Assembly (NCBI GenBank): GCA_032433765.1
Contig: JAVIAB010000041.1
Coordinates: forward strand, 82,273,928 to 82,337,927
From: Megaustenia siamemsis
Taxonomy: Eukaryota; Mollusca; Gastropoda; Stylommatophora; Ariophantidae
Reading direction: 5' to 3'
DNA length: 64,000 bases
Every line of letters begins with the position of its first letter. Positions within the stretch are counted from its first letter, which is position 1. The notes beneath the pieces were generated by a model. It worked only from the letters and a program-made list of their open reading frames with translations, had not been told where the DNA came from and searched no databases. This document shows, one piece after another, positions 46,915 through 57,920 of this stretch. The translations under genes and the position numbers were made by a program.

Positions 46915-47040
46915 TGTGTGTGTGTGTGCTGTCCAATCATGACTCAGTGTGTGCTGTCCAATCATGACATTGTGTGTGTGTGTGTGTGTGTGTGCTGTCC
47001 AATCATGGCACTGTGTGTGCTGTCATTGACGACATTGTGT
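46915..47040. repeat. TG-rich microsatellite with gctgtccaatcatg repeats
   Basis: (TG)n runs alternate with three copies of tgctgtccaatcatg directly after the GC donor. Confidence 0.8.
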
Positions 47041-47065
47041 GAATTGTCCAAATATTTTTCTAAGC

Positions 47066-47363
47066 ATCTTGATATTTTATTTGAGAGTTGTTGGAGACTT
47101 GTAAACATCTTGATATTTTATTTGAGAGTTGTTGGAGATTTGTAAACATCTTGATATTTTATTTGAGAGTTGTTGGAGACTTGTAAACATCTTGATATTT
47201 TATTTGAGAGTTGTTGGAGACTTGTAAACATCTTGATATTTTTATTTGAGAGTTGTTGGAGACTTGTAAACATCTTGATATTTTATTTGAGAGCTGTTGG
47301 AGACTTGTAAACATCTTGATATTTTTATTTGAGAGTTGTTGGAGACTAGTAAACATCTTGATA
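47066..47363. repeat. 41-bp minisatellite, about 7 copies
   Basis: The unit contains catcttgatattttatttga and gagttgttggagacttgta. Copies differ by one T in the T run. Frames on both strands are repeat-derived. Confidence 0.93.
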
Positions 47364-47446
47364 ATGTTAGTTTCTGTGAGACAATGTTCAGTCTGTAATT
47401 GGCTAAATCTGTGGCTGTCACTCAAGATTTGTTGATTTACAATCTG

Positions 47447-50003
47447 TATGTAAGAGCTGTAGACAGACTTGTGGAATGTAAGAGCTGTGTCTGTAGAGAG
47501 GCTTGTGGAATGTAAGAGCTGTGTCTGTAGAGAGACTTGTGGAATGTAAGAGCTGTGTCTCGAGAGAAACTTGTGGAATGTAAGAGCTGTGTCTGGAGAC
47601 AGACTTGTGGAATGTAAGAGTTGTGTCTGGAGACAGACTTGTGGAATGTAAGAGCTGTGTCTGTAGACAGACTTATAGAATGTAAGAGCTGTGTCTGTTG
47701 ACAGACTTATAGAATGTAAGAGTTGTGTCTGTTGACAGACTTATAGAATGTAAGAGTTGTGTCTGGAGACAGACTTGTGGAATGTAAGAGCTGTGTCTGT
47801 AAACAGACTTATAGAATGTAAGAGCTGTGTCTGTTGACAGACTTGTGGAATGTAAGAGCTGTGTCTGTTGACAGACTTGTGGAATGTAAGAGCTGTGTCT
47901 GTTGACAGACTTGTGGAATGTAAGAGCTGTGTCTGTTGACAGACTTGTGGAATGTAAGAGTTGTGTCTGGAGACAGACTTGTGGAATGTAAGAGCTGTGT
48001 CTGTAGACAGACTTGTGGAATGTAAGAGCTGTGTCTGTTGACAGACTTATAGAATGTAAGAGTTGTGTCTGGAGACAGACTTGTGGAATGTAAGAGCTGT
48101 GTCTGTAGACAGACTTGTGGAATGTAAGAGCTGTGTCTGTTGACAGACTTGTGGAATGTAAGAGTTGTGTCTGGAGACAGACTTGTGGAATGTAAGAGCT
48201 GTGTCTGTTGACAGACTTGTGGAATGTAAGAGTTGTGTCTGTAGACAGACTTATGGAATGTAAGAGTTGTGTCTGGAGACAGACTTGTGGAATGTAAGAG
48301 GTGTGTCTGGAGACAGACTTGTGGAATGTAAGAGTTGTGTCTGTAGACAGACTTGTGGAATGTAAGAGTTGTGTCTGGAGACAGACTTGTGGAATGTAAG
48401 AGTTGTGTCTGGAGACAGACTTGTGGAATGTAAGAGCTGTGTCTGTTGACAGACTTGTGGAATGTAAGAGTTGTGTCTGTAGACAGACTTGTGGAATGTA
48501 AGAGTTGTGTCTGGAGACAGACTTGTGGAATGTAAGAGTTGTGTCTGGAGACAGACTTGTGGAATGTAAGAGCTGTGTCTGTAGACAGACTTATATAATG
48601 TAAGAGTTGTGTCTGGAGACAGACTTGTAGAATGTAAGAGTTGTGTCTGTAGACAGACTTGTGGAATGTAAGAGTTGTGTCTGGAGACAGACTTGTGGAA
48701 TGTAAGAGTTGTGTCTGTAGACAGACTTGTGGAATGTAAGAGTTGTGTCTGGAGACAGACTTGTGGAATGTAAGAGTTGTGTCTGGAGACAGACTTGTGG
48801 AATGTAAGAGCTGTGTCTGTAGACAGACTTATATAATGTAAGAGTTGTGTCTGGAGACAGACTTGTAGAATGTAAGAGTTGTGTCTGGAGACAGACTTGT
48901 GGAATGTAAGAGCTGTGTCTGTTGACAGACTTGTGGAATGTAAGAGCTGTGTCTGTAGACAGACTTGTGGAATGTAAGAGCTTGTGTCTGTAGACAGACT
49001 TGTGAAATGTAAGAGCTGTGTCTGTAGACAGACTTGTGAAACAAAAGAGCTGTGTCTGTAGACAGACTTGTGAAATGTAAGAGTTGTGTCTGTAGACAGA
49101 CTTGTGGAATGTAAGAGCTGTGTCTGTAGACAGACTTGTGAAACAAAAGAGCTGTGTCTGTAGACAGACTTGTGAAATGTAAGAGCTGTGTCTGTAGACA
49201 GACTTGTGAAATGTAAGAGCTGTGTCTGTAGACAGACTTGTGAAACAAAAGAGCTGTGTCTGTAGACAGACTTGTGAAATGTAAGAGCTGTGTCTGTAGA
49301 CAGACTTGTGAAATGTAAGAGCTGTGTCTGTAGACAGACTTGTGAAACAAAAGAGCTGTGTCTGTAGACAGACTTGTGAAATGTAAGAGTTGTGTCTGTA
49401 GACAGACTTGTGAAACAAAAGAGCTGTGTCTGTAGACAGACTTGTGAAACAAAAGAGCTGTGTCTGTAGACAGACTTGTGAAACAAAAGAGCTGTGTCTG
49501 TAGACAGACTTGTGAAACAAAAGAGCTGTGTCTGTAGACAGACTTGTGAAACAAAAGGGCTGTGTCTGTAGACAGACTTGTGAAACAAAAGAGCTGTGTC
49601 TGTAGACAGACTTGTGAAACAAAAGAGGTGTGTCTGTAGACAGACTTGTGAAATGTAAGAGCTGTGTCTGTAGACAGACTTGTGAAACAAAAGAGGTGTG
49701 TCTGTAGACAGACTTGTGAAACAAAAGAGGTGTGTCTGTAGACAGACTTATATAATGTAAGAGCTGTGTCTGTAGACAGACTTGTGAAACAAAAGAGGTG
49801 TGTCTGTAGACAGACTTGTGAAACAAAAGAGGTGTGTCTGTAGACAGACTTGTGAAACAAAAGAGGTGTGTCTGTAGACAGACTTGTGGAACAAAAGAGC
49901 TGTGTCTGTAGACAGACTTGTGAAACAAAAGAGCTGTGTCTGTAGACAGACTTGTGAAACAAAAGAGCTGTGTCTGTAGACAGACTTGTGGAACAAAAGA
50001 GGT
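47447..50003. repeat. 34-bp minisatellite, about 75 copies, two subfamilies
   Basis: The unit contains agctgtgtctgtagacagac and ttgtggaatgtaa. From about 49020 to the right end, most copies read ttgtgaaacaaaaga instead of ttgtggaatgtaaga, with mixed copies in between. The core GTCTGT-AG-ACAGAC is a perfect dyad in most copies (altered where ctgtaga becomes ctggaga or ctgttga). Minus-strand frames of 421-506 residues run through because the unit has no stop in any of three phases; I do not call them genes. Confidence 0.96.
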
Positions 50004-50172
50004 GTTTGTTGCTACATCTGTCCTGATAATATGAAGTGACAAGTGATTCAACACCAGTTGTACTCTGCACGTATGCACAGGTTGAGGTGCACAAAGAGAA
50101 CCATAACTCACAAAAAAAACTTAGATGTCCCGAGTAATTGGGCCTTCATCCTGTTGTTATGTTTTGCCAATA
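50004..50172. other. Unique intron sequence
   Basis: No gene or repeat recognised between the 34-bp and the 50-bp arrays. Confidence 0.5.
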
Positions 50173-50393
50173 TCACATTCATCAAATTAAGTTGTTTTAC
50201 GTTGGCATTAACCATCCAGTATTTGTGGACATCAAATTAAGTTGTTTTACGTTGGCATTAACCATCCAGTATTTGTGGACATCAAATTAAGTTGTTTTAC
50301 GTTGGCATTAACCATCCAGTATTTGTGGACATCAAATTAAGTTGTTTTACGTTGGCATTAACCATCCAGTATTTGTGGACATCAAAATTAAGT
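50173..50393. repeat. 50-bp minisatellite, about 4 copies
   Basis: The unit contains acatcaaattaagttgtttt and acgttggcattaaccatcca. The copies are identical except for one extra A at the junction with the following array. Confidence 0.93.
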
Positions 50394-50903
50394 TGTTTCA
50401 GCTGTTGTAAACATCACATTCACTTGTTTCAGCTGTTGTAAACATCACATTCACTTGTTTCAGCTGTTGTAAACATCACATTCACTTGTTTCAGCTGTTG
50501 TAAACATCACATTCACTTGTTTCAGCTGTTGTAAACATCACATTCACTTGTTTCAGCTGTTGTAAACATCACATTCACTTGTTTCAGCTGTTGTAAACAT
50601 CACATTCACTTGTTTCAGCTGTTGTAAACATCACATTCACTTGTTTCAGCTGTTGTAAACATCACATTCACTTGTTTCAGCTGTTGTAAACATCACATTC
50701 ACTTCTTTCAGCTGTTGTAAACATCACATTCACTTGTTTCAGCTGTTGTAAACATCACATTCACTTCTTTCAGCTGTTGTAAACATCACATTCACTTGTT
50801 TCAGCTGTTGTAAACATCACATTCACTTGTTTCAGCTGTTGTAAACATCACAATCACTTGTTTCAGCTGTTGTAAACATCACATTCACTTGTTTCAGCTG
50901 TTG
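50391..50903. repeat. 31-bp minisatellite, about 16 copies
   Basis: The unit is acatcacattcacttgtttc followed by agctgttgtaa. Every copy contains cacttgtttcag, which looks like a 3' splice site, although the real acceptor of the next exon (ttccttgcag) lies 40 bases beyond the array. Confidence 0.95.
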
Positions 50904-50943
50904 TGCCATTGAAGAGACATTCCTCATGTTTTATTCCTTGCAG

Positions 50944-51127
50944 ACTATTTGAAATGGGCTTTCAGGACCAACTAAGGGAGATCATCCACAGGTTCTCAGA
51001 CTCCAGGCAGACTGTGCTCTTCTCTGCCACTCTTCCCAAGACACTGGTCGAGTTTGCCAGGGCTGGTCTGACAGATCCTACGCTCCTTCGTTTGGATGTG
51101 GACACCAAGCTGAGCGAGAATCTTAAG
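50944..51127 (+). CDS. DDX54: DDX54 exon with motif III (SAT)
   Basis: Acceptor AG at 50942-50943, donor GTATGC at 51128; 184 nt, of which the first base completes Arg and the rest is 61 codons. It reads [17 protein letters not shown], then [20 protein letters not shown] and [18 protein letters not shown] couples ATP hydrolysis to unwinding. FARAGLTDP and LDVDTKLSE are typical DDX54 wording. It closes RecA-like domain 1 and starts the linker. Confidence 0.97.
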
Positions 51128-51186
51128 GTATGCAGGAGCTGTCTCCCAATGCAACCAGACATGAGCATGAAGTTTGATCTCTGCTA

Positions 51187-51907
51187 ACATGTTAGAATGT
51201 CCACTTGTTGTGTCTGGTAGCAATCTCTGCTCACATGTTAGAATGTCCACTTGTTGTGTCTGCTAGAACCTCTACTCACATATTAGAATGTCCACTTGTG
51301 TCTGGTAGAACCTCTACTCACATGTTAGAATGTCCACTTGTTGTGTCTGGTAGAACCTCTACTCACATATTAGAATGTCCACTTGTGTCTGGTAGAACCT
51401 CTACTCACATGTTAGAATGTCCACTTGTTGTGTCTGGTAGAACCTCTACTCACATATTAGAATGTCCACTTGTATCTGCTAGAACCTCTGCTCACATGTT
51501 AGAATGTCCACTTGCGTCTGGTAGAACCTCTGCTCGCATGTTAGAATGTCCACTTATGTCTGGTAGAAACTCCACTCACATGTTAGAATGTCCACTTGTG
51601 TCTGGTAGAAACTCCACTCACATATTAGAATGTCCACTTGTGTCTGGTAGAAACTCTACTCACATATTAGAATGTCCACTTGTGTCTGGTAGAAACTCTA
51701 CTCACATATTAGAATGTCCACTTATGTCTGGTAGAAACTCCACTCACATGTTAGAATGTCCACTTGTTATGTCTGCTAGAACCTCTACTCACGTATTAGA
51801 ATGTCCACTTGTGTCTGCTAGAACCTCTACTCACATATTAGAATGTCCACTTGTTATGTCTGCTAGAACCTCTACTCACGTATTAGAATGTCCACTTGTT
51901 ATGTCTG
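51187..51907. repeat. 42/45-bp minisatellite, about 16 copies
   Basis: The unit contains catgttagaatgtccacttg, ttgtgtctggtagaacctc and tactca. The 42- and 45-bp forms differ by ttg. The + frame of 244 residues across it is open because both lengths are multiples of three; I treat it as an artefact. Confidence 0.93.
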
Positions 51908-52075
51908 GTTCTCCTCCACCATTTTGTGTGGATGTTTAAACTCTCATTTTTGTCATGCTAGAAGAAGTTGTCTTGGTCAGTTTTGTGTCCAATTGTTGTC
52001 ACAATGAATGAATTAGAGGTTAGACTGTCTACCTTTTGATTGATGTTGATATAATGCTAGCTTGTTGTCTTGTCC
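51908..52075. other. Unique intron sequence
   Basis: No recognised feature between two arrays of the same intron. Confidence 0.5.
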
Positions 52076-52634
52076 CTATTTGCTGCTGCTGATCTACACA
52101 TGATAATTGGTCTGCCCCTATTTACAGCTGCTGCTGTACACATAATTGTTGGTCATATGCCTTTTACAACTGCTGCTGTACACATAATTGTTGGTCATAT
52201 GCCTATTTACAGCTGCTGTACACATAATTGTTGGTCATATGCCTATTTACAGCTGCTGCTGTACACATAATTGTTGGTCATATGCCTTTTACAACTGCTG
52301 ATGTACACATAATTGTTGGTCATATGCCTATTTACAGCTGCTGTACACATAATTGTTGGTCATATGCCTATTTACAGCTGCTGCTGTACACATAATTGTT
52401 GGTCATATGCCTTTTACAACTGCTGATGTACACATAATCATTTGTTCTGTCCCTATTTACAGCTGTTGATGTACACATAATCGTTTGTTCTGTCCCTATT
52501 TACAGCTGTTGATGTACACATAATCATTTGTTCTGTCCCTATTTACAGCTGTTGATGTACACATAATCATTGATCATGTGCCTATTTACAGCTGCTGATG
52601 TACACATAATCGTTGGTCATGTGCCTATTTACAG
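52076..52634. repeat. 40-43-bp minisatellite that repeats the 3' splice site
   Basis: The unit reads cctatttacagctgctgctg, then tacacataattgttggtcat and atg. The last copy runs straight into the exon: tgcctatttacag|CTCTCATATTTC, so the functional acceptor is part of a repeat unit. About 13 copies; most retain tttacag. Variants include ttttacaactgctg (AG lost) and a gtccctatttacag group. Confidence 0.93.
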
Positions 52635-52766
52635 CTCTCATATTTCTCCTGCCGTGATGCTGACAAGTGTGCCTTGCTGGTCTACCTGCTGAAGCATGTC
52701 ATCTTACCCACAGAACAGACGGTAGTGTTCACTGCTACCAAACATCACGTGGAGTTTCTCAATTTG
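52635..52766 (+). CDS. DDX54: DDX54 exon with motif IV
   Basis: Acceptor at 52633-52634, donor GTAAAT at 52767; 132 nt, 44 codons, phase 0 at both ends. It reads LSYFSCRDADKCALLVYLLK, then TEQTVVFTATKHHVEFLNL. TVVF-ATKHH is the motif IV region of RecA-like domain 2 in DDX54. Its acceptor lies within the preceding array, and its donor region resembles the start of the following array. Confidence 0.96.
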
Positions 52767-54790
52767 GTAAATTGTCCTGTCTTCACCGTCACTGTGATGT
52801 CCTATATTTGACCTAGTCATTACCAGTAATTTTCCTGTCTTCAACATGACTGGGATGTCCTATATTTGATCTAGTCATTACCAGTAATTGTCCTGTCTTC
52901 ACCATCACTGTGATGTCCTATATTTGACCTAGTCATTACCAGTAATTGTCCTGTCTTCACCGTCACTGTGATGTCCTATATTTGACCTAGTCATTACCAG
53001 TAATTGTCCTGTCTTCACCGTCACTGTGATGTCCTATATTTGACCTAGTCATTACCAGTAATTTTCCTGTCTTCAACATGACTGGGATGTCCTATATTTG
53101 ATCTAGTCATTACCAGTAATTGTCCTGTCTTCACCATCACTGTGATGTCCTATATTTGACCTAGTCATTACCAGTAATTGTCCTGTCTTCACCGTCACTG
53201 TGATGTCCTATATTTGACCTAGTCATTACCAGTAATTGTCCTGCCTTCAACGTCACTGTGATGTCCTATATTTGATCTAGTCATTACCAGTAATTGTCCT
53301 GTCTTCACCATCACTGTGATGTCCTATATTTGATCTAGTCATTACCAGTAATTTTCCTGCCTTCAACGTCACTGTGATGTCCTATATTTGATCTAGTCAT
53401 TACCAGTAATTTTCCTGCCTTCAACGTCACTGTGATGTCCTATATTTGATCTAGTCATTACCAGTAATTTTCCTGCCTTCAACGTCACTGTGATGTCCTA
53501 TATTTGATCTAGTCATTACCAGTAATTGTCCTGCCTTCAACATCACTGTGATGTCCTATATTTGATCTAGTCATTACCAGTAATTTTCCTGCCTTCAACA
53601 TCACTGTGATGTCCTATATTTGATCTAGTCATTACCAGTAATTGTCCTGCCTTCAACATCACTGTGATGTCCTATATTTGATCTAGTCATTACCAGTAAT
53701 TGTCCTGTTTACCGTCACTGTGATGTCCTATATTTGACCTAGTCATTACCAGTAATTGTCCTGCCTTCAACATCACTGTGATGTCCTATATTTGACCTAG
53801 TCATTATCAGTAATTGACCTGCCTTCAACGTCACTGTGATGTCCTATATTTGACCTAGTCATTACCAGTAATTGTCCTGTTTACCGTCACTGTGATGTCC
53901 TATATTTGACCTAGTCATTACCAGTAATTGTCCTGTTTACCATCACTGTGATGTCCTATATTTGATCTAGTCATTACCAGTAATTGTCCTGTTTACCATC
54001 ACTGTGATGTCCTATATTTGATCTAGTCATTACCAGTAATTGTCCTGCCTTCAACATCACTGTGATGTCCTATATTTGACCTAGTCATTACCAGTAATTG
54101 TCCTGCCTTCAACATCACTGTGATGTCCTATATTTGACCTAGTCATTACCAGTAATTGTCCTGTTTACCGTCACTGTGATGTCCTATATTTGACCTAGTC
54201 ATTACCAGTAATTGTCCTGCCTTCAACATCACTGTGATGTCCTATATTTGACCTAGTCATTACCAGTAATTGTCCTGTTTACCGTCACTGTGATGTCCTA
54301 TATTTGACCTAGTCATTACCAGTAATTGTCCTGCCTTCAACATCACTGTGATGTCCTATATTTGACCTAGTCATTACCAGTAATTGTCCTGCCTTCAACA
54401 TCACTGTGATGTCCTATATTTGATCTAGTCATTACCAGTAATTGTCCTGTTTACCATCACTGTGATGTCCTATATTTGACCTAGTCATTACCAGTAATTG
54501 TCCTGCCTTCAATATCACTGTGATGTCCTATATTTGACCTAGTCATTACCAGTAATTGTCCTGCCTTCAACATCACTGTGATGTCCTATATTTGACCTAG
54601 TCATTACCAGTAATTGTCCTGTTTACCATCACTGTGATGTCCTATATTTGACCTAGTCATTACCAGTAATTGTCCTGCCTTCAACATCACTGGGATTCCT
54701 ATATTTGACCTAGTCATTACCAGTAATTGTCCTGCCTTCAACATGACTGGGATGTCCTATATTTGACCTAGTCATTACCAGTAATTGTTA
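52767..54790. repeat. 58/55-bp minisatellite starting at the donor, about 35 copies
   Basis: The unit contains gtaattgtcctgccttcaac, atcactgtgatgtcctatat and ttgacctagtcattacca; a 55-bp form has gtttacc in place of gccttcaac. The first copy is the intron start itself (gtaaattgtcctgtcttcacc). CATCAC-T-GTGATG in many copies is a perfect dyad. Confidence 0.95.
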
Positions 54791-54915
54791 TTTCAGTTTG
54801 TTGAATGAATGGATATGTTTTGTATGGGTTGTGTTTGATGATAGCACTGAAGACAGCAATAACAAATAGATCATTATTTGTTATTGAAGCAATCCTGCCA
54901 CTTCAAACTGATTTT

Positions 54916-55613
54916 TATCTCACTCATCCACAACTTGTGGGTAACTCTTTATCTCACTCATCCACAACTTGTGGGTAACTCTTTATCTCACTCATCCACA
55001 ACTTGTGGGTAACTCTTTATCTCACTCATCCACAACTTGTGGGTAACTCTTTATCTCACTCATCCACAACTTGTGGGTAACTCTTTATCTCACTCATCCA
55101 CAACTTGTGGGTAACTCTTTATCTCACTCATCCACAACTTGTAGGTAACTCATTATCTCATTAAGCCACAACTTGTGGGTAACTCATTATCTCATTAAGC
55201 CACAACTTGTGGGTAACTCTTTATCTCATTAAGCCACAACTTGTGGGTAACTCTTTATCTCATTAAGCCACAACTTGTAGGCAACTCTTTATCTCATTAA
55301 GCCACAACTTGTAGGCAACTCTTTATCTCATTAAGCCACAACTTGTAGGTAACTCTTTATCTCACTCATCCACAACTTGTAGGTAACTCTTTATCTCACT
55401 CATCCACAACTTGTAGGCAACTCTTTATCTCATTAAGCCACAACTTGTAGGCAACTCTTTATCTCATTAAGCCACAACTTGTAGGTAACTCTTTATCTCA
55501 TTAAGCCACAACTTGTGGGTAACTCTTTATCTCACTCATCCACAACTTGTAGGCAACTCTTTATCTCATTAAGCCACAACTTGTGGGTAACTCTTTATCT
55601 CATTCATCCACAG
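54916..55613. repeat. 34-bp minisatellite ending at the acceptor, about 20 copies
   Basis: The unit contains ttatctcactcatccacaac and ttgtgggtaactct; a variant has cattaagccacaac. The last copy becomes the splice acceptor: tcattcatccacag|CTTCTAAC. All other copies have ccacaa where the acceptor has ccacag, so they lack the AG. CCACAA-C-TTGTGG is a perfect dyad in many copies. Confidence 0.95.
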
Positions 55614-55824
55614 CTTCTAACGTTAAGTGGCTTGAGTGTGACCTACATCTACAGCTCCCTGGACCAGGCAGCCAGGAAGATCAACGCTGCCAAGTTTGAA
55701 TTGGGAAAAGTGAAAGTTTTGATTGTCACTGACCTGGCAGCCCGAGGTATTGACATTCCCTTGCTGGACAACGTGGTGAACTTTCACTTCCCGGCCAAGC
55801 CAAAGCTGTTTGTGCACAGAGTTG
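55614..55824 (+). CDS. DDX54: DDX54 exon with motif V and start of motif VI
   Basis: Acceptor at 55612-55613, donor GTAAGT at 55825; 211 nt. It reads [20 protein letters not shown], then [38 protein letters not shown] and [15 protein letters not shown] is motif V. HRVG begins motif VI, whose arginines are in the next exon. [14 protein letters not shown] corresponds to YSALDPTARKIN of vertebrate DDX54. Confidence 0.97.
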
Positions 55825-56057
55825 GTAAGTGGACTCCTCCTTGTGGCCTCGTCTGACATCCTTTCTCGGTGCCACCCGTCTCTCTTTATTCTTAGAACTG
55901 CCATATACTGTAGCCCTACCCTCTCATTTCTACTGTCCTCCCTGTGAACATACAAGTGTCTAGACCTTTCTCATCTTGTCATTGTCCAGAACATTCCAAA
56001 ACATTCATGCTCAATAATCTATAATCATGACAATTATCATTTCTCTCTTCTCTGGCT
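55825..56057. other. Unique intron sequence
   Basis: About 230 bases without a recognised feature between the exon and the 33-bp array. Confidence 0.5.
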
Positions 56058-57131
56058 ACAATTATTGTCTGCCTTGTTTTGTCTCTGGCAACAACTATTG
56101 TCTGCCTTGTTTTGTCTCTGGCAACAACTATTGTCTGCCTTGTTTTGTCTCTGGCAACAACTATTGTCTGCCTTGTTTTGTCTCTGGCAACAACTATTGT
56201 CTGCCTTGTTTTGTCTCTTGCAACAACTATTGTCTGCCTTGTTTTGTCTCTTGCAACAACTATTGTCTGCCTTGTTTTGTCTCTTGCAACAACTATTGTC
56301 TGCCTTGTTTTGTCTCTAGCAACAACTATTGTCTGCCTTGTTTTGTCTCTTGCAACAACTATTGTCTGCCTTGTTTTGTCTCTAGCAACAACTATTGTCT
56401 GCCTTGTTTTGTCTCTGGCAACAACTATTGTCTGCCTTGTTTTGTCTCTTGCAACAACTATTGTCTGCCTTGTTTTGTCTCTAGCAACAACTATTGTCTG
56501 CCTTGTTTTGTCTCTAGCAACAACTATTGTCTGCCTTGTTTTGTCTCTAGCAACAACTATTGTCTGCCTTGTTTTGTCTCTAGCAACAACTATTGTCTGC
56601 CTTGTTTTGTCTCTAGCAACAACTATTGTCTGCCTTGTTTTGTCTCTAGCAACAACTATTGTCTGCCTTGTTTTGTCTCTAGCAACAACTATTGTCTGCC
56701 TTGTTTTGTCTCTAGCAACAACTATTGTCTGCCTTGTTTTGTCTCTAGCAACAACTATTGTCTGCCTTGTTTTGTCTCTTGCAACAACTATTGTCTGCCT
56801 TGTTTTGTCTCTGGCAACAACTATTGTCTGCCTTGTTTTGTCTCTGGCAACAACTATTGTCTGCCTTGTTTTGTCTCTTGCAACAACTATTGTCTGCCTT
56901 GTTTTGTCCTCTAGCAACAACTATTGTCTGCCTTGTTTTGTCTCTAGCAACAACTATTGTCTGCCTTGTTTTGTCTCTGGCAACAACTATTGTCTGCCTT
57001 GTTTTGTCTCTGGCAACAACTATTGTCTGCCTTGTTTTGTCTCTGGCAACAACTATTGTCTGCCTTGTTTTGTCTCTGGCAACAACTATTGTCTGCCTTG
57101 TTTTGTCTCTGGCAACAACTATTGTCTGTTA
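56058..57131. repeat. 33-bp minisatellite, about 32 copies
   Basis: The unit contains aacaactattgtctgccttg and ttttgtctctagc (or ggc, tgc). The length is a multiple of three and there is no stop in several phases, which produces open frames up to 352 residues on the + strand and 313 on the - strand. One copy near 56905 has an extra C. Units with tctctag resemble acceptors but lie 60 bases before the true one. Confidence 0.95.
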
Positions 57132-57191
57132 TTGTGATGCATCACCAAATGTTTTGAGCCCTATAAGCTACTGCCATGATCTTCTCTCCAG

Positions 57192-57326
57192 GTCGTGTGG
57201 CCAGAGCTGGACGCAGTGGCATGGCCTACTCCTTTGTCTCGCCAGATGAAATGGCTCATCTTGTGGACCTTCACATGTTTCTGGGTCGGTCGATCAACCT
57301 GGTGCCACTGGAGGAGAGAGTTGAGG
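57192..57326 (+). CDS. DDX54: DDX54 exon with motif VI
   Basis: Acceptor ttctctccag ends at 57191, donor GTGAGT at 57327; 135 nt. It completes the Gly of HRVG and reads [20 protein letters not shown], then [29 protein letters not shown] is motif VI with the arginine finger and completes the helicase core. The SPDE-LxDLHxFLGR extension is a DDX54 signature. It ends one base into an Asp codon. Confidence 0.97.
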
Positions 57327-57593
57327 GTGAGTGGGAGGGACAGACAGGTCACTGTGAGTGGGAGGGACAGACAGGTCAATGGGAGTGAAGAAAAATTGAA
57401 AAAAAAGAAAAAAATGGTATGTTAGAAGCTTTACGTGATTAGTAGACGACACAGATTCGAACGACGTTTCGGCTCAATAGGCCGAATTTGAATAGGCCTA
57501 TTTATTCAGCTTTACTGCAGCTTTGCATTTTTATGCATTCACTTGCATTTCTTTGCCTTAAGCCCTCAATGGGAGTGAGAGGGAAAGACAGGT
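57327..57593. repeat. 27-bp minisatellite starting at the donor, left part
   Basis: The unit gtgagtgggagggacagaca followed by ggtcact starts with the donor GTGAGT itself. Two full copies are followed by a 177-bp insert and a partial copy (gagtgagagggaaagacaggt). The array resumes at 61474 after a 3.9-kb insertion. Confidence 0.9.
57389..57565. mobile_element. Short retroposon-like insert, 177 bp
   Basis: Perfect 13-bp target duplications, tcaatgggagtga, lie at 57376-57388 and 57566-57578. The + strand starts with an A-rich run. A minus-strand gttcgaatc could be a pol III B box, and ttcggctcaataggccgaa forms a hairpin. It is SINE-like in size and target duplication, but no A box was recognised and the orientation is uncertain. 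Confidence 0.65.
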
Positions 57594-57920
57594 ATAGCCG
57601 TGTTCTGATTATTTCTTGCTATAAGACATGACACCACACATTCAAGAATGAACGAACTTTGAGCGTTATAAATAAGTCATCATTTATTATCTATATAGAT
57701 ACTATCAGGCTATCCTTCCTAGCATCTCTGTAGACACTTGTTCGATCTATCGACAGTCTTGGCTGCTGAAGCGACTAACGTCGGTGTTGTACCTCAGCTG
57801 TTTGTTGAGTGGCTATTCTCTCTATCTAGTTCTCTATCGTCTGTGTCATCTGTTTCTAACGTTCTCCAATGGCTGAGTTCTTACTCTGGAGATTCCTTGC
57901 TCTGTGTCTTCTGTGGCTAA

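Noticed and set aside
48251..50111. Minus-strand frames of 421-506 residues
   Set aside because: They lie in the 34-bp array. The unit has no stop in three minus phases, so any such array is open. The peptide is a simple 34-residue cycle of the three translations, with no domain, and the boundaries follow the array.
51205..51939. 244-residue + frame after the SAT exon
   Set aside because: It coincides with the 42/45-bp array, has no homology and is in the intron.
56027..57137. Frames of 295-352 residues on + and 313 on -
   Set aside because: The 33-bp unit is a multiple of three and free of stops in several phases on both strands at once, which is a periodicity effect. It lies in an intron of the helicase gene.
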